The position numbers and the translations under genes are program-made. A stretch of DNA of 64,000 nucleotides from Candidatus Eiseniibacteriota bacterium (GTDB lineage Bacteria; Eisenbacteria; RBG-16-71-46; CAIMUX01; WJJG01): assembly GCA_023129715.1 (NCBI GenBank), contig JAGMBO010000003.1, forward strand, positions 1-64,000, read 5' to 3'. The stretch's first letter is position 1. Each line of letters starts with the position of its first letter. The notes below the pieces were generated by a model. The model had not been told where the DNA came from. It ran no database searches and saw only the letters and a program-made list of their open reading frames with translations. Below are positions 46,351-54,213 of this stretch, piece after piece.

Positions 46351-48819
46351 ATGGCTGCCCAAGCCGACTGGGGCCAACGCCTGACTGGAGGGCTGCGCTT
46401 CTTCCTGCTCGGGGCGCTTTCCCTGATCTTGCAGACACTCCTCGTGCGCGAGTCGCTGTTCGCCTTCCACGGCGGAGAGATTGGGCTGGGAGTCTTCTTC
46501 GCTGTCTGGTTGGGCGGTATCGCCGCCGGGGCGCGCTGTGGCGCCGGCATCGTTGCCAGGGGGAGGACGGGGCCGATCGATCGCGGGGGGCTGTCCGGCG
46601 ACGCCGCCCGGCGCGCTGAGAGCCTCCCCGACGGGACCGGGATTCTGCTGGCGCTCGCCTGCTTGACCCTGTTGGGTCTCCTGCAACTGAGCATCTTCCG
46701 GGTGCATCGGGCGGTGATCCCTGTCGCGGCGGGAGGGTACCTGCCCGCGCTCGCCTATTTCCTGCTGCTCCTCGTGGTGGCGGCTCCGGCCGCATTCCTG
46801 ACCGGGTTGCTCTTTCCGCTCGGCCTGCGGTTGCGGATCCCGAGACCGGGGAATGCCTATGCGCTCGAAGCGCTCGGTTCGATGGCCGGTGGCGCGCTGG
46901 CTTCCTTGTACGCATTGCCGCGGATCCCCGCGGTGACCCTGATCCTGCTCGCGGGCTGCGCGCTCGGCTCGCTCTGGCTGGCCGAGGTCTCGCTGGCGCT
47001 CCGCTCGCAGGCACAGCGGGTGCCGACTGCCGTGGGTGCTCCGCTGCGGGCGCGAATCAAGCGTCTGGCCTGGGCCGCGATCCTGCTGGGGGTCTTCGTC
47101 TTCTTGGTGGCCGGCGGGAGCGGTCAAGACCTCGATCGTTGGCTGCGCGCGGCGCGCTGGCGGAACCTGGAGACGGGCACCGAGATGGTGATCGATGAGG
47201 CGACGCCCTACCACCAGGTGACGATCGCGGAACGTGAGGGGGAGGCTTCACTCTATCTCGATGGGCTCTATCAGGGCGCGCTCTCGGATCCCTTCGTCGA
47301 CAGTCTGGCCGCCGCCCTCGTTCTCACCCAGCATCCGGGGCCAGACCGGATCTTGCTGCTTGCCCCGGCGCTCTACGGCCCAGCGCAGGTGATCGCCGGA
47401 GTGCGGGGGGCGCGGATCACCCTCCTGCGGGCCGAAGAAGAGATCGACCGCCTCGTTGGCCGGCACACCGTCGGAGCTCGCGCCTCCGCGGAAGCGGGCG
47501 CAGCCGGATCTTGCGGAGCGGCCAGGTCCGCCGGTCTCAGGAGGCTGACGGCAGATCCGCGCTCTGGGGTCCGCGTGTTGGCCGGTGAGGTAGGCGGCCG
47601 GCAGCCATGGGGCCCCCCCTTCGATCTGATCGCCATGCTCCACGGAGGGCCCGCCGGTGGGGCGACCAATCGTCTCTACACGCAGGAGTTCTTCGCCGCC
47701 TGCGCCCGGGTGCTCGCCCCGGGCGGCGTTCTGGCGCTGCGCCTTGCCGGTGCGGCCAATGTCGCCAGTCCCGAGATCGAGCGCATGCGCGGTGCGGTCT
47801 TCTCCGCCCTGGAGCGGGAGTTTTCCGAAGTGCGGATCACTCCCGGCAGGACGCACTATCTTTTCGCCGCGCAATCATCCGCCGTCGGGCAGTCGCCCCT
47901 CTCCTGGAACCCCGACACACTCGCGGCCCGGCGCGCGCGCATGTGGCCCGGTCCGGCGCCCTGGACCGCGCAGTTCTTTGCCGTGCAACTGCCGGTCGAG
48001 CGCCTACGCGGCCTGCAGGCCCACATTGCGGCGCGAGTCGCGGAGGGCGTCGCACCCAATCGGGATCTGCGCCCGCATGTCTACTACGAGCAGATCCGTC
48101 GTTGGGACCGGTTCTCGGGCAGCCGCCTATCAACGCTCCTCGAAGGATGGCACGCGCGTCCCTGGCGCTGGAGCCTCGCGTTTCTCGGGCTGCTCGCCAT
48201 CGTCGCGTCCCTGCTGCATCGCCGGCATGGGCCCGCGCTGGTCAGCCTCGCCAGCACCGGCATGGCCGGCATGGGCGCAAACCTGATGATCCTGCTCCTC
48301 TACCAGACCCATCGCGGGACGCTCTACCTGGAAGTGGGGCTCATCATCGCCCTGTTCATGCTCGGTCTGGCCCTCGGCGCCCATCTGGCGGGGCGTGCGC
48401 GTCGCTGTGGCAAGCGCTGGGGCGCGCTCGCGGGGAGCGATCTGCTCTGGGTGGTCTTTCTCCTGGCGATGGTTCCGCTGCTTGGCTGCCTGCCCGGTGC
48501 GGGCTCCGGAGCGAGCCTCTTCCTTGGGATTGCCGCGCTGGTCTCGGGAGCTCTGACCGCGCTTCCCTTCCCCTGGGTCGTCGCGCGCTTGACCGAGACC
48601 TCAGGGGGGCGGTTGCGGCCCGGCGCGTCACGGTCGCCGGACGTCAGCCTGGCGGTTGCGGGAGGACTGGCCGACGCCGCCGATCATGCGGGGGCCCTGT
48701 GCGGCGCCCTGGTGACCGGCGTCTTTCTGGTTCCGCTGCTTGGTTTTCCCGGCACACTACTGACCCTGGCGGCGCTCAAGGCGCTCAGCGCCCTCAGCTG
48801 GCTCTGGCCGCGGCGCTGA
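46351..48819 (+). CDS. Membrane-embedded spermidine-synthase-like protein, SAM site degenerate
   Basis: This is an 822-residue fusion. Six to seven hydrophobic helices at the N-terminus and six at the C-terminus flank a soluble domain at about residues 270-570. The soluble part aligns by eye with spermidine synthases (TPYHQVTIAEREGEASLYLDG and, later, FFAACARVLAPGGVLALRLAG). The glycine-rich SAM/dcSAM motif (GGGDGG in real enzymes) is replaced by LLAPALYGPAQV, and the following acidic ligand is not evident. Catalysis in the usual way is doubtful. The ATG at 46351 is preferred over an upstream TTG. It is convergent with the AmmeMemoRadiSam operon (109-bp gap). Confidence 0.75.
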   Translation: MAAQADWGQRLTGGLRFFLLGALSLILQTLLVRESLFAFHGGEIGLGVFFAVWLGGIAAGARCGAGIVARGRTGPIDRGGLSGDAARRAESLPDGTGILLALACLTLLGLLQLSIFRVHRAVIPVAAGGYLPALAYFLLLLVVAAPAAFLTGLLFPLGLRLRIPRPGNAYALEALGSMAGGALASLYALPRIPAVTLILLAGCALGSLWLAEVSLALRSQAQRVPTAVGAPLRARIKRLAWAAILLGVFVFLVAGGSGQDLDRWLRAARWRNLETGTEMVIDEATPYHQVTIAEREGEASLYLDGLYQGALSDPFVDSLAAALVLTQHPGPDRILLLAPALYGPAQVIAGVRGARITLLRAEEEIDRLVGRHTVGARASAEAGAAGSCGAARSAGLRRLTADPRSGVRVLAGEVGGRQPWGPPFDLIAMLHGGPAGGATNRLYTQEFFAACARVLAPGGVLALRLAGAANVASPEIERMRGAVFSALEREFSEVRITPGRTHYLFAAQSSAVGQSPLSWNPDTLAARRARMWPGPAPWTAQFFAVQLPVERLRGLQAHIAARVAEGVAPNRDLRPHVYYEQIRRWDRFSGSRLSTLLEGWHARPWRWSLAFLGLLAIVASLLHRRHGPALVSLASTGMAGMGANLMILLLYQTHRGTLYLEVGLIIALFMLGLALGAHLAGRARRCGKRWGALAGSDLLWVVFLLAMVPLLGCLPGAGSGASLFLGIAALVSGALTALPFPWVVARLTETSGGRLRPGASRSPDVSLAVAGGLADAADHAGALCGALVTGVFLVPLLGFPGTLLTLAALKALSALSWLWPRR

Positions 48820-48928
48820 GGCGGCCCGGCGAGCGGCGTTGGATCATGGGGTCTGAGGCTGGAGTGGGTTGCAGGGATCTGTCGGCCGGGAAGACCTGGC
48901 GGGAAAGGCGGGCTCTTAGGCCGGGCCC

Positions 48929-50074
48929 CTAGCTCCAGACCCCCGGAATCGGCGTATTGCAGGAGGGGCAGCGGCCGTCTCGCAGGCGGAAGCTACCGAT
49001 GATGTAGCCGTAGCGCTCGATCACCCGCTCGCCGCAGACCGCGCAGTAAGTCGACTCGCTCGGATGGCCGGGCACATTGCCGAGGTAGACGTAGTGCAGT
49101 CCCGCCTCCTTGGCGAGCGCATGCAGCCGTTCAAGTGTCGCGACGGGCGTTCGGGGAAGGTTGCGGATCTTGTAGGTTGGATGGAAACGGGTCAGGTGCA
49201 GCGGCACATCCGGTCCCAGGTGTTCGCGGATCCAGGCGAACATCGCCCGGTTGCTCTCCGAGTCGTCGTTGAGCGTCGGGATGATCAAGACGACGATCTC
49301 GGTCCAGAGCCCCAGATCACGCAGCGTCTCCAGGGTCGCCAGCACCGGTGCCAGAGACGCACTGCACTGCCGGACGTAGAACTCCTCGGTGAAGGCCTTC
49401 AGATCGACCTTGTAGGCTGCCAGGTGGGGCGCCAGCTCGCGCAGCGGGCGTTCTTGGATGTACCCGTTGGAGATGACCACGTTGCGGATGCCCGCTGGAC
49501 TCGTCGCCCGGGCGGTCGCGAGCATGTATTCGTAGAAGACCGTCGGTTCGGTGTAGGTGTAGGCGATGGAAGTTGCCTGGTGACGGCGGGCGGTCTCGAG
49601 GAGCGCGTGGGGTGGGGCGGGTGTTGAGGCAACCTGTTCGGGGCGGAACTGGGAGATCTCCCAGTTCTGACAGAAGCGGCACTCCATGTTGCAGCCGGCA
49701 GTGGCCAGCGAGAGTGCCTGGGTGCCGGGGAGGAAGTGGAAGAGCGGCTTCTTCTCGATCGGATCGACATGGATCGCGCAGGCGCGGCCGTGCACGAGGG
49801 TGACGTACTCGCCGCCTTGGTTCTCCCGGACGCCGCAATAACCCCGCTCCCGATCGGCGACGCGGCATTCCCGCGGGCAGAGCCGGCAGAGTACGCGCTT
49901 GCCGGGGAGCACGTCGTAGTGGAGCGCGGGGGCGGTGGCGATTTCTGCTTTGCCCTGCGGCAGCGCGAAGTCGATCGCATCTTGCGCCGAGGCGGCGCCG
50001 CCGAGCAGATCTCCGGCGAGACGGCCGCCAAGCGCGCTCCCTCCCAGCCAGGCGATCAGGTCACGGCGCTGCAT
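48929..50074 (-). CDS. amrS: AmmeMemoRadiSam system radical SAM enzyme with Tat signal
   Basis: This is a 381-residue radical SAM protein of the AmmeMemoRadiSam type. The [4Fe-4S] motif CxxxCxxC is at Cys128, Cys132 and Cys135 (GCNMECRFCQNWEIS). Extra Cys clusters lie before it (CRLCPREC...GYCGVREN) and at the C-terminus (YCAVCGE and CPSCNTP), probably binding further metal. The N-terminus is a twin-arginine signal (MQRRDLIAWLGGSALGG), suggesting export of the folded, cofactor-loaded enzyme. Its reaction is unknown. It is the last gene of a minus-strand set with a DUF362 gene and the Memo-AMMECR1 fusion. The ATG at 50074 places the RR at residues 3-4. Confidence 0.92.
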   Translation of the reverse strand: MQRRDLIAWLGGSALGGRLAGDLLGGAASAQDAIDFALPQGKAEIATAPALHYDVLPGKRVLCRLCPRECRVADRERGYCGVRENQGGEYVTLVHGRACAIHVDPIEKKPLFHFLPGTQALSLATAGCNMECRFCQNWEISQFRPEQVASTPAPPHALLETARRHQATSIAYTYTEPTVFYEYMLATARATSPAGIRNVVISNGYIQERPLRELAPHLAAYKVDLKAFTEEFYVRQCSASLAPVLATLETLRDLGLWTEIVVLIIPTLNDDSESNRAMFAWIREHLGPDVPLHLTRFHPTYKIRNLPRTPVATLERLHALAKEAGLHYVYLGNVPGHPSESTYCAVCGERVIERYGYIIGSFRLRDGRCPSCNTPIPGVWS

Positions 50075-50148
50075 GGCGATGCTTCGCTCCCCACTCCGAG
50101 GCACGCCGCCGGCAATCCCCCGCATAGGGGGCTTGCCGCGACGGGCGC

Positions 50149-50222
50149 GTCAGCATTCCAACACCTCTGCCGGGTCGGCGCGGCGGCGGGTCAGCATTCC
50201 AACACTTCCACCGGATCGCAAC
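50149..50222. repeat. 41-bp imperfect tandem duplication of the DUF362 gene end
   Basis: GTCAGCATTCCAACAC occurs at 50149-50164 and again at 50190-50205, with similar flanks (CTCTGCCGGGTCG versus TTCCACCGGATCG). The second copy is the true 3' end of the DUF362 gene (minus strand, EVLEC plus stop). The first repeats those codons and the stop after it. Confidence 0.85.
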
Positions 50223-51243
50223 GCCCCAGTTCCAAGCGGGCGGCGGTCTCGATCCAGTGCGGCGCCCGGCCCGCCTCGCTCAGCGATGGCAGGCCGCGCC
50301 GGCTCCGCTCGCCCTCGATCCACTGCCAGGCGATCCTATCGCAGGCGACCGGGTCGACGGCCAGGAGGATCCGGTCACAGGGCCAGATCCAATCGGGAGC
50401 GAAGGCCGGCCCCTGCTCGGCCTGGGCGAGGATGGCGTCGATTACCGTCAGTCGCAGCCGGGCGCGGACCGCTGGCAGGGCGGTCACATGGGCGACGTAG
50501 GGGTCACACGTATGGTCATGATAACGGTTCGGATTGTGGATCACGCCGTAGAGGTTCTTCATGCCCGCCGAGACCCCGGCGAGATCGTGGTCCTTGAGCA
50601 CGCCGACATTGATCAGCACCGTGGCGTAATCGGTGAGGATGCGGCTCACCAAACTGCCGACCGGGCCTGAGGATTCGATCGTGCTGCCGTAGCCGCCGCC
50701 GCGGAGGGCGTCGGTGCCGTAGGCCCTCACGGCGTCATCCCCCGTCTGGCGCGGAAATCCGCTGCGTTCCACCTCTCGCGTCGTCCGGTCCCAGATCGTG
50801 ATCGCTCCCGCGGGAACCCCGGCGGCGCGGAGGCCGGCGACGATGGCGGCGATCAGTTCGGGGCGCGGCGAGAGGTTCCCCGAGGCGAGGGCGTTGATCT
50901 TGATGGCCACCCGGTCCTCGGGCGCGGCGAGCCGGGCCCAGGGCTCGGGGCCGAGCAGCGCCTGCATGCCGGCGGCCAGCCGCTCCGAGATCCGTGCCGC
51001 CGGCAGGGCGTCGCGGTTCGAGCGGGGGGCCTCACCCGGGGGAATCAGCTCTCCGACCGCCACGACGCGGCCGATGGTCTCGGCGGTCGGGATGGGGGCT
51101 CGCCCCGCGGGCTCGCGCGGTGCCTCACCTGCTCCCGCGTCGGTGTCCGCTCCGGCGCTCGCGGCGAGTGTCCCGGCCAGGGCGGCGGCGCCGCAGCAGA
51201 GGCCGCCGAGGCCGGCGTGCATGAAGCGACGCCGATCGATCAT
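50191..51243 (-). CDS. DUF362 domain protein with Tat signal
   Basis: This is a 350-residue protein of the DUF362 family. The N-terminus is a twin-arginine signal (MIDRRRFMHAGLGGLCCGAA). Family hallmarks are VAIKINALASGNLSPRPELI (the conserved K-x-N motif), GVPAGAITIWDRTTREVE and VLINVGVLKDHDLAGVSAGMK. Here the expected Fe-S cluster part is absent, leaving the core domain. It starts 6 bp after the Memo-AMMECR1 stop and lies just upstream of amrS, so it is embedded in the AmmeMemoRadiSam transcript. Function is unknown. The association suggests a partner or substrate handler of the radical SAM enzyme. Confidence 0.88.
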   Translation of the reverse strand: MIDRRRFMHAGLGGLCCGAAALAGTLAASAGADTDAGAGEAPREPAGRAPIPTAETIGRVVAVGELIPPGEAPRSNRDALPAARISERLAAGMQALLGPEPWARLAAPEDRVAIKINALASGNLSPRPELIAAIVAGLRAAGVPAGAITIWDRTTREVERSGFPRQTGDDAVRAYGTDALRGGGYGSTIESSGPVGSLVSRILTDYATVLINVGVLKDHDLAGVSAGMKNLYGVIHNPNRYHDHTCDPYVAHVTALPAVRARLRLTVIDAILAQAEQGPAFAPDWIWPCDRILLAVDPVACDRIAWQWIEGERSRRGLPSLSEAGRAPHWIETAARLELGRCDPVEVLEC

Positions 51244-51249
51244 GGTCTT

Positions 51250-52941
51250 TCAGTCCTTCATCTCTTTCTCGGAGAAGACGAGTGCCGAGAAGACTTGCAG
51301 GCGGGTCTTCTCTCGCCAGGCGTCACGCGGCAACCCGGCTTTTATCGCGAGATGTTCGAGCATCGTCTCGCGGTTCCAGCCTTGCTCGGGCGCCACCTGG
51401 GGCAGGAAGACCGCCCGGTGTCCGCTGCGTTCCAGCACGACACCATGGCGCCCGATCTCGATCTCTTCGGGAGCGGCGATGTCGACGAGCGGGGTGAGCA
51501 CGGAGATCTCGATCTCCAGTTCGTCGATCTCCTCCGCGGTCACCGGCGGGAAGCGCGGATCCCGCAGCGCGGCATTGCGCGCCTGCTCGCGCACAGCGTC
51601 GATGAGCGATTCGTTGCCGGTGATGTGTCCAATGCATCCCCGCAAGCGTCCCCGCCGGTGGAGGGTCACGAAGATCCCGCCATGCTGTGCGAGCTTCTCG
51701 CGGGAAACCGACGCGGGAAGCGGTCCGGCTGCCGGGAGGTTCTTTCCCGCGACGACCTCGCGAATCGTGCGGCGCGCGAGGCCGAGCAGGAAGCGCTTCT
51801 CATGAATGGTCAGTTCGAAGGTCTCTTCTGCAGGCTCTTCCTCGGTTTCTTTCTCTGTCTGCGCGGCCTCTCCCGGCACCTGCACGGCCTGGAGTCGTGG
51901 GGGAAACGCCGGACCCTCCCGCAGTGCGCCTCCCGGGAAGAAAGCCACGGCGGCATAGCTGACCGAGCCGTCGAAGTCCTGGATCAGGTCGGCCGAGCGG
52001 TAGTACTCGAGCACCCGTCCTTCCGGTCGCCTTTCCCCCCAGAGAGCCTGCAGGCTTGGTGACCGCAGCAACTCGATCAGCACGCCGATGGGATGGAAGC
52101 CGCAGACCGAGATGTCGGTCTCCTGCTTGTAGCGCGCGAAGGACTGGGCGTCGAGGCGCAGGATCGGGACCAAGGCGCCTTTATCGAGGCGACGCAGATT
52201 GGCGTCGACATCGTCCCGGAAGGGCAGGTATCCGAAGCGGGCTCCGTAGTGGGTGAAGTCCGAACTGATCAGCAGCAGTGTGTGCGCGTCGACAAAGGGG
52301 ATCAGCGCAGCAGCGAGCGCCGGCCAGTCGTCCGCTGCGAGCTGGGAGACCAGAATGGGCACGATCTGAAAGGGATGATCCAGGACCCGCTGCAGGAAGG
52401 GGAGCTGGATCTCCAGACAGTGCTCCTCGGCATGCGCCCTGGGCACCGTCTGGAAGAGCTCCTGCTCGCCGAGCAGGTCGGCGACGCGGCGGTCGAGAGG
52501 GACCTTGCCCAGGGGGGTCTCGTAGGCCTCGACATCGAGGATCGACGCGCCGCGGAATCCCAGACGATGGGCGGGACCGAGCAGGATCACGCGCCGGATC
52601 TCCTCACCGCCCGGGCCCTGCAGGAGCCGGTAGGCGCAGCCGGCAGCGTCTCCCGACCATTGGTGCCCGGCATGCGGTGCGATGAGGGCGATCGGGGGAC
52701 GGCGGGCGATCTCGGCCAAGGGGGTCCCGGCCGCCAGGTGATTGTCGATCGCGGCGGTGAGCTCTGTGGAATCCGCCGCATACCAGGCGCCGGCGAGGGC
52801 GCTGGGGCGCGTATCGGACATGGTTTCGGCCTCACTGTTGGGGTCCGTCCCGAGCAGGCACCAGGCGAAGGGGATCAGGAAGAGCAGGGCGTGCCGGCGG
52901 CTGAGGGTAGGGGCGGATAGACACTGGAAGCGTCGGTTCAT
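51250..52941 (-). CDS. AmmeMemoRadiSam Memo (AmrB) - AMMECR1 (AmrA) fusion, exported
   Basis: This is a 563-residue fusion. Residues ~45-340 are a Memo-like domain related to extradiol dioxygenases. Likely metal-site positions are kept: His90 (IAPHAGHQWSG), His125 (LGPAHRLG), Asp228-His231 (SSDFTHYG) and Cys280 (SVCGFHPIG). An acidic linker (~351-376) leads to an AMMECR1 domain with the family signature LRGCIGHI at 433-440. The N-terminus has Arg-Arg followed by a hydrophobic helix (SRRHALLFLIPFAWCLLG), so it may be exported or anchored. The ATG at 52941 has GGGAGAG upstream. The genes are usually separate in other genomes. With amrS it forms the complete three-part system. Confidence 0.92.
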   Translation of the reverse strand: MNRRFQCLSAPTLSRRHALLFLIPFAWCLLGTDPNSEAETMSDTRPSALAGAWYAADSTELTAAIDNHLAAGTPLAEIARRPPIALIAPHAGHQWSGDAAGCAYRLLQGPGGEEIRRVILLGPAHRLGFRGASILDVEAYETPLGKVPLDRRVADLLGEQELFQTVPRAHAEEHCLEIQLPFLQRVLDHPFQIVPILVSQLAADDWPALAAALIPFVDAHTLLLISSDFTHYGARFGYLPFRDDVDANLRRLDKGALVPILRLDAQSFARYKQETDISVCGFHPIGVLIELLRSPSLQALWGERRPEGRVLEYYRSADLIQDFDGSVSYAAVAFFPGGALREGPAFPPRLQAVQVPGEAAQTEKETEEEPAEETFELTIHEKRFLLGLARRTIREVVAGKNLPAAGPLPASVSREKLAQHGGIFVTLHRRGRLRGCIGHITGNESLIDAVREQARNAALRDPRFPPVTAEEIDELEIEISVLTPLVDIAAPEEIEIGRHGVVLERSGHRAVFLPQVAPEQGWNRETMLEHLAIKAGLPRDAWREKTRLQVFSALVFSEKEMKD

Positions 52942-53043
52942 GACATCTCTCCCGTCGGGATCTTGCCTGCCCATCGTAGGCAATCCGATCCAGGCGGGCA
53001 ATGCCTGCCGGGCTGGATCTGTCCGCCGCGCACGTCATGGTTT

Positions 53044-53141
53044 GGGGGAGGTCCAGAGAGGGCTCGGCGCTCAGGCACGTCCTCGCTCGCGCTGGCGCGC
53101 TCGCTGCGGAACGCGCGGCGAGCCCTCTCTGGACCTCCCCC
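53044..53141. repeat. Perfect 23-bp inverted repeat with structured 52-nt loop
   Basis: The left arm (53044-53066) begins GGGGGAGGTCCAGAGAGGGC. The right arm (53119-53141) is its exact 23-nt reverse complement. The loop is itself GC-rich and self-complementary (GCTCGCGCTGGCGCGC). It fills much of the 243-bp gap between the glycosyltransferase end and the Memo-AMMECR1 start. Neither end has a T-tract. It resembles a REP- or MITE-like palindromic unit more than a simple terminator. Confidence 0.85.
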
Positions 53142-53184
53142 CGGAAGATCTGGTGAGGAAGGCGGCCCAGCGGCCGAGCCGGTG

Positions 53185-54213
53185 TCAGTGCAGGCAGAGG
53201 AAGTCGCGGCCCTCTTGCCGGCCGAGGTCTGCGAGGCGCGCGCGGATCAGCGCCCGCGCGCCGCGGGTGCCGACCGCGACCAGCAGGAGGGTGCCGGTGC
53301 CGGCGGATTGCGTCGCCAGGGCCTCCGGGGCGAGCACCGGGCAGCCGAGCCGTCGCCGGCCGATCTTGCGCGGGTCGATGTCGATGAACGCGGAGGGCTC
53401 GAGGCGGCGCGCGCGCAAGGCGCGGGCGAGCCGCCGGCCGTCGCGCCCGGCGCCCCAGATGAGGAGACGATGCCTCTGGAGCCGGGGGGCGAGATGCTGG
53501 AGCTTGCAGGCGAGAAACGCCGCGGGCCGGTACCGCGGGTCGCGGAAGGTGAGGCGGCCGCCATGATGACGCCATTCATAGAGCGCCGCGGCCACCTTGG
53601 CGAAGCGCCAGCCCCTGTTGTGCAGGCGCAGCCAGAGATCGTAGTCCTCGGGCCAGGGGACCTCGCGATACCCGCCGCACGCGTCATAGGCTTCGCGGCG
53701 CATCAGCACCGCGGGGTGGGGCAGCGGGCTCTCGATCCAGAGGTCACGAGCGATCTCCTGCGGGGAGAGCGCCGCATTGAGCCATTCGGCGTAGACTCGC
53801 AGCCCGGCCCCGAGAGCCTCGGCGGGAAACAGCCGTACCTGCGAGGCGACCGCCCCCAGGCGGGCATCACTCTGCAACAGGGCGAGCGTGCGCGCGAGCC
53901 GTTGGGGGTGTGAGCGGTCATCGGCATCTTGGCGTGCCAGGACCGGGGCACGGGCTTCGGCGGCGGCATGGGTCAGCGCGCCCACGATGCCCTGGCGGCG
54001 GGCATGACGCAGCAGGCGCACCCGCCGATCCCGCCGGCTCCACGCCGCGGCCAGCTCGGGAGTGGCGTCGGTGGAGCCGTCGTCGACCAGCAGGCATTCC
54101 CACTCGGTCAGCGTTTGGGCGCTCAGGCTCGCCAGAGCCTCATCGAGCGTGTCGGCGGCGTTGTGGGCGGGAAGCAGGATGCTGATTTGCGGTCGAGCGG
54201 GCAAGACGCTCAT
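53185..54213 (-). CDS. Family 2 glycosyltransferase fused to a Rossmann-like domain
   Basis: This is a 342-residue protein. Residues ~8-230 are a GT-A family 2 transferase: ISILLPAHNAADTLDEALAS, the acidic LLVDDGSTDATPE, a second acidic RQDADD (DxD-like) and PWPEDYDLWLRLH (catalytic base region). From about residue 245 a second nucleotide-binding fold begins (RLLIWGAGRDGRRLARALRA), continuing to AFIDIDPRKIG. This is like the N-terminal part of sugar O-acyltransferases or CoA-binding domains. The ATG overlaps the stop of the upstream DUF362 gene (ATGA), so the two are coupled. The acceptor is unknown. Confidence 0.85.
   Translation of the reverse strand: MSVLPARPQISILLPAHNAADTLDEALASLSAQTLTEWECLLVDDGSTDATPELAAAWSRRDRRVRLLRHARRQGIVGALTHAAAEARAPVLARQDADDRSHPQRLARTLALLQSDARLGAVASQVRLFPAEALGAGLRVYAEWLNAALSPQEIARDLWIESPLPHPAVLMRREAYDACGGYREVPWPEDYDLWLRLHNRGWRFAKVAAALYEWRHHGGRLTFRDPRYRPAAFLACKLQHLAPRLQRHRLLIWGAGRDGRRLARALRARRLEPSAFIDIDPRKIGRRRLGCPVLAPEALATQSAGTGTLLLVAVGTRGARALIRARLADLGRQEGRDFLCLH

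Noticed and set aside
48820-48928. GGCCCGGC and GCCGGGCC as a terminator between convergent genes
   Set aside because: The arms are only 8 bp and about 90 bp apart with no T-tract, so a stable terminator hairpin is not supported.
52857-52941. Lipobox at FAWC in the Memo-AMMECR1 fusion
   Set aside because: Trp at the -1 position is not accepted by signal peptidase II, so a lipoprotein call is not supported.
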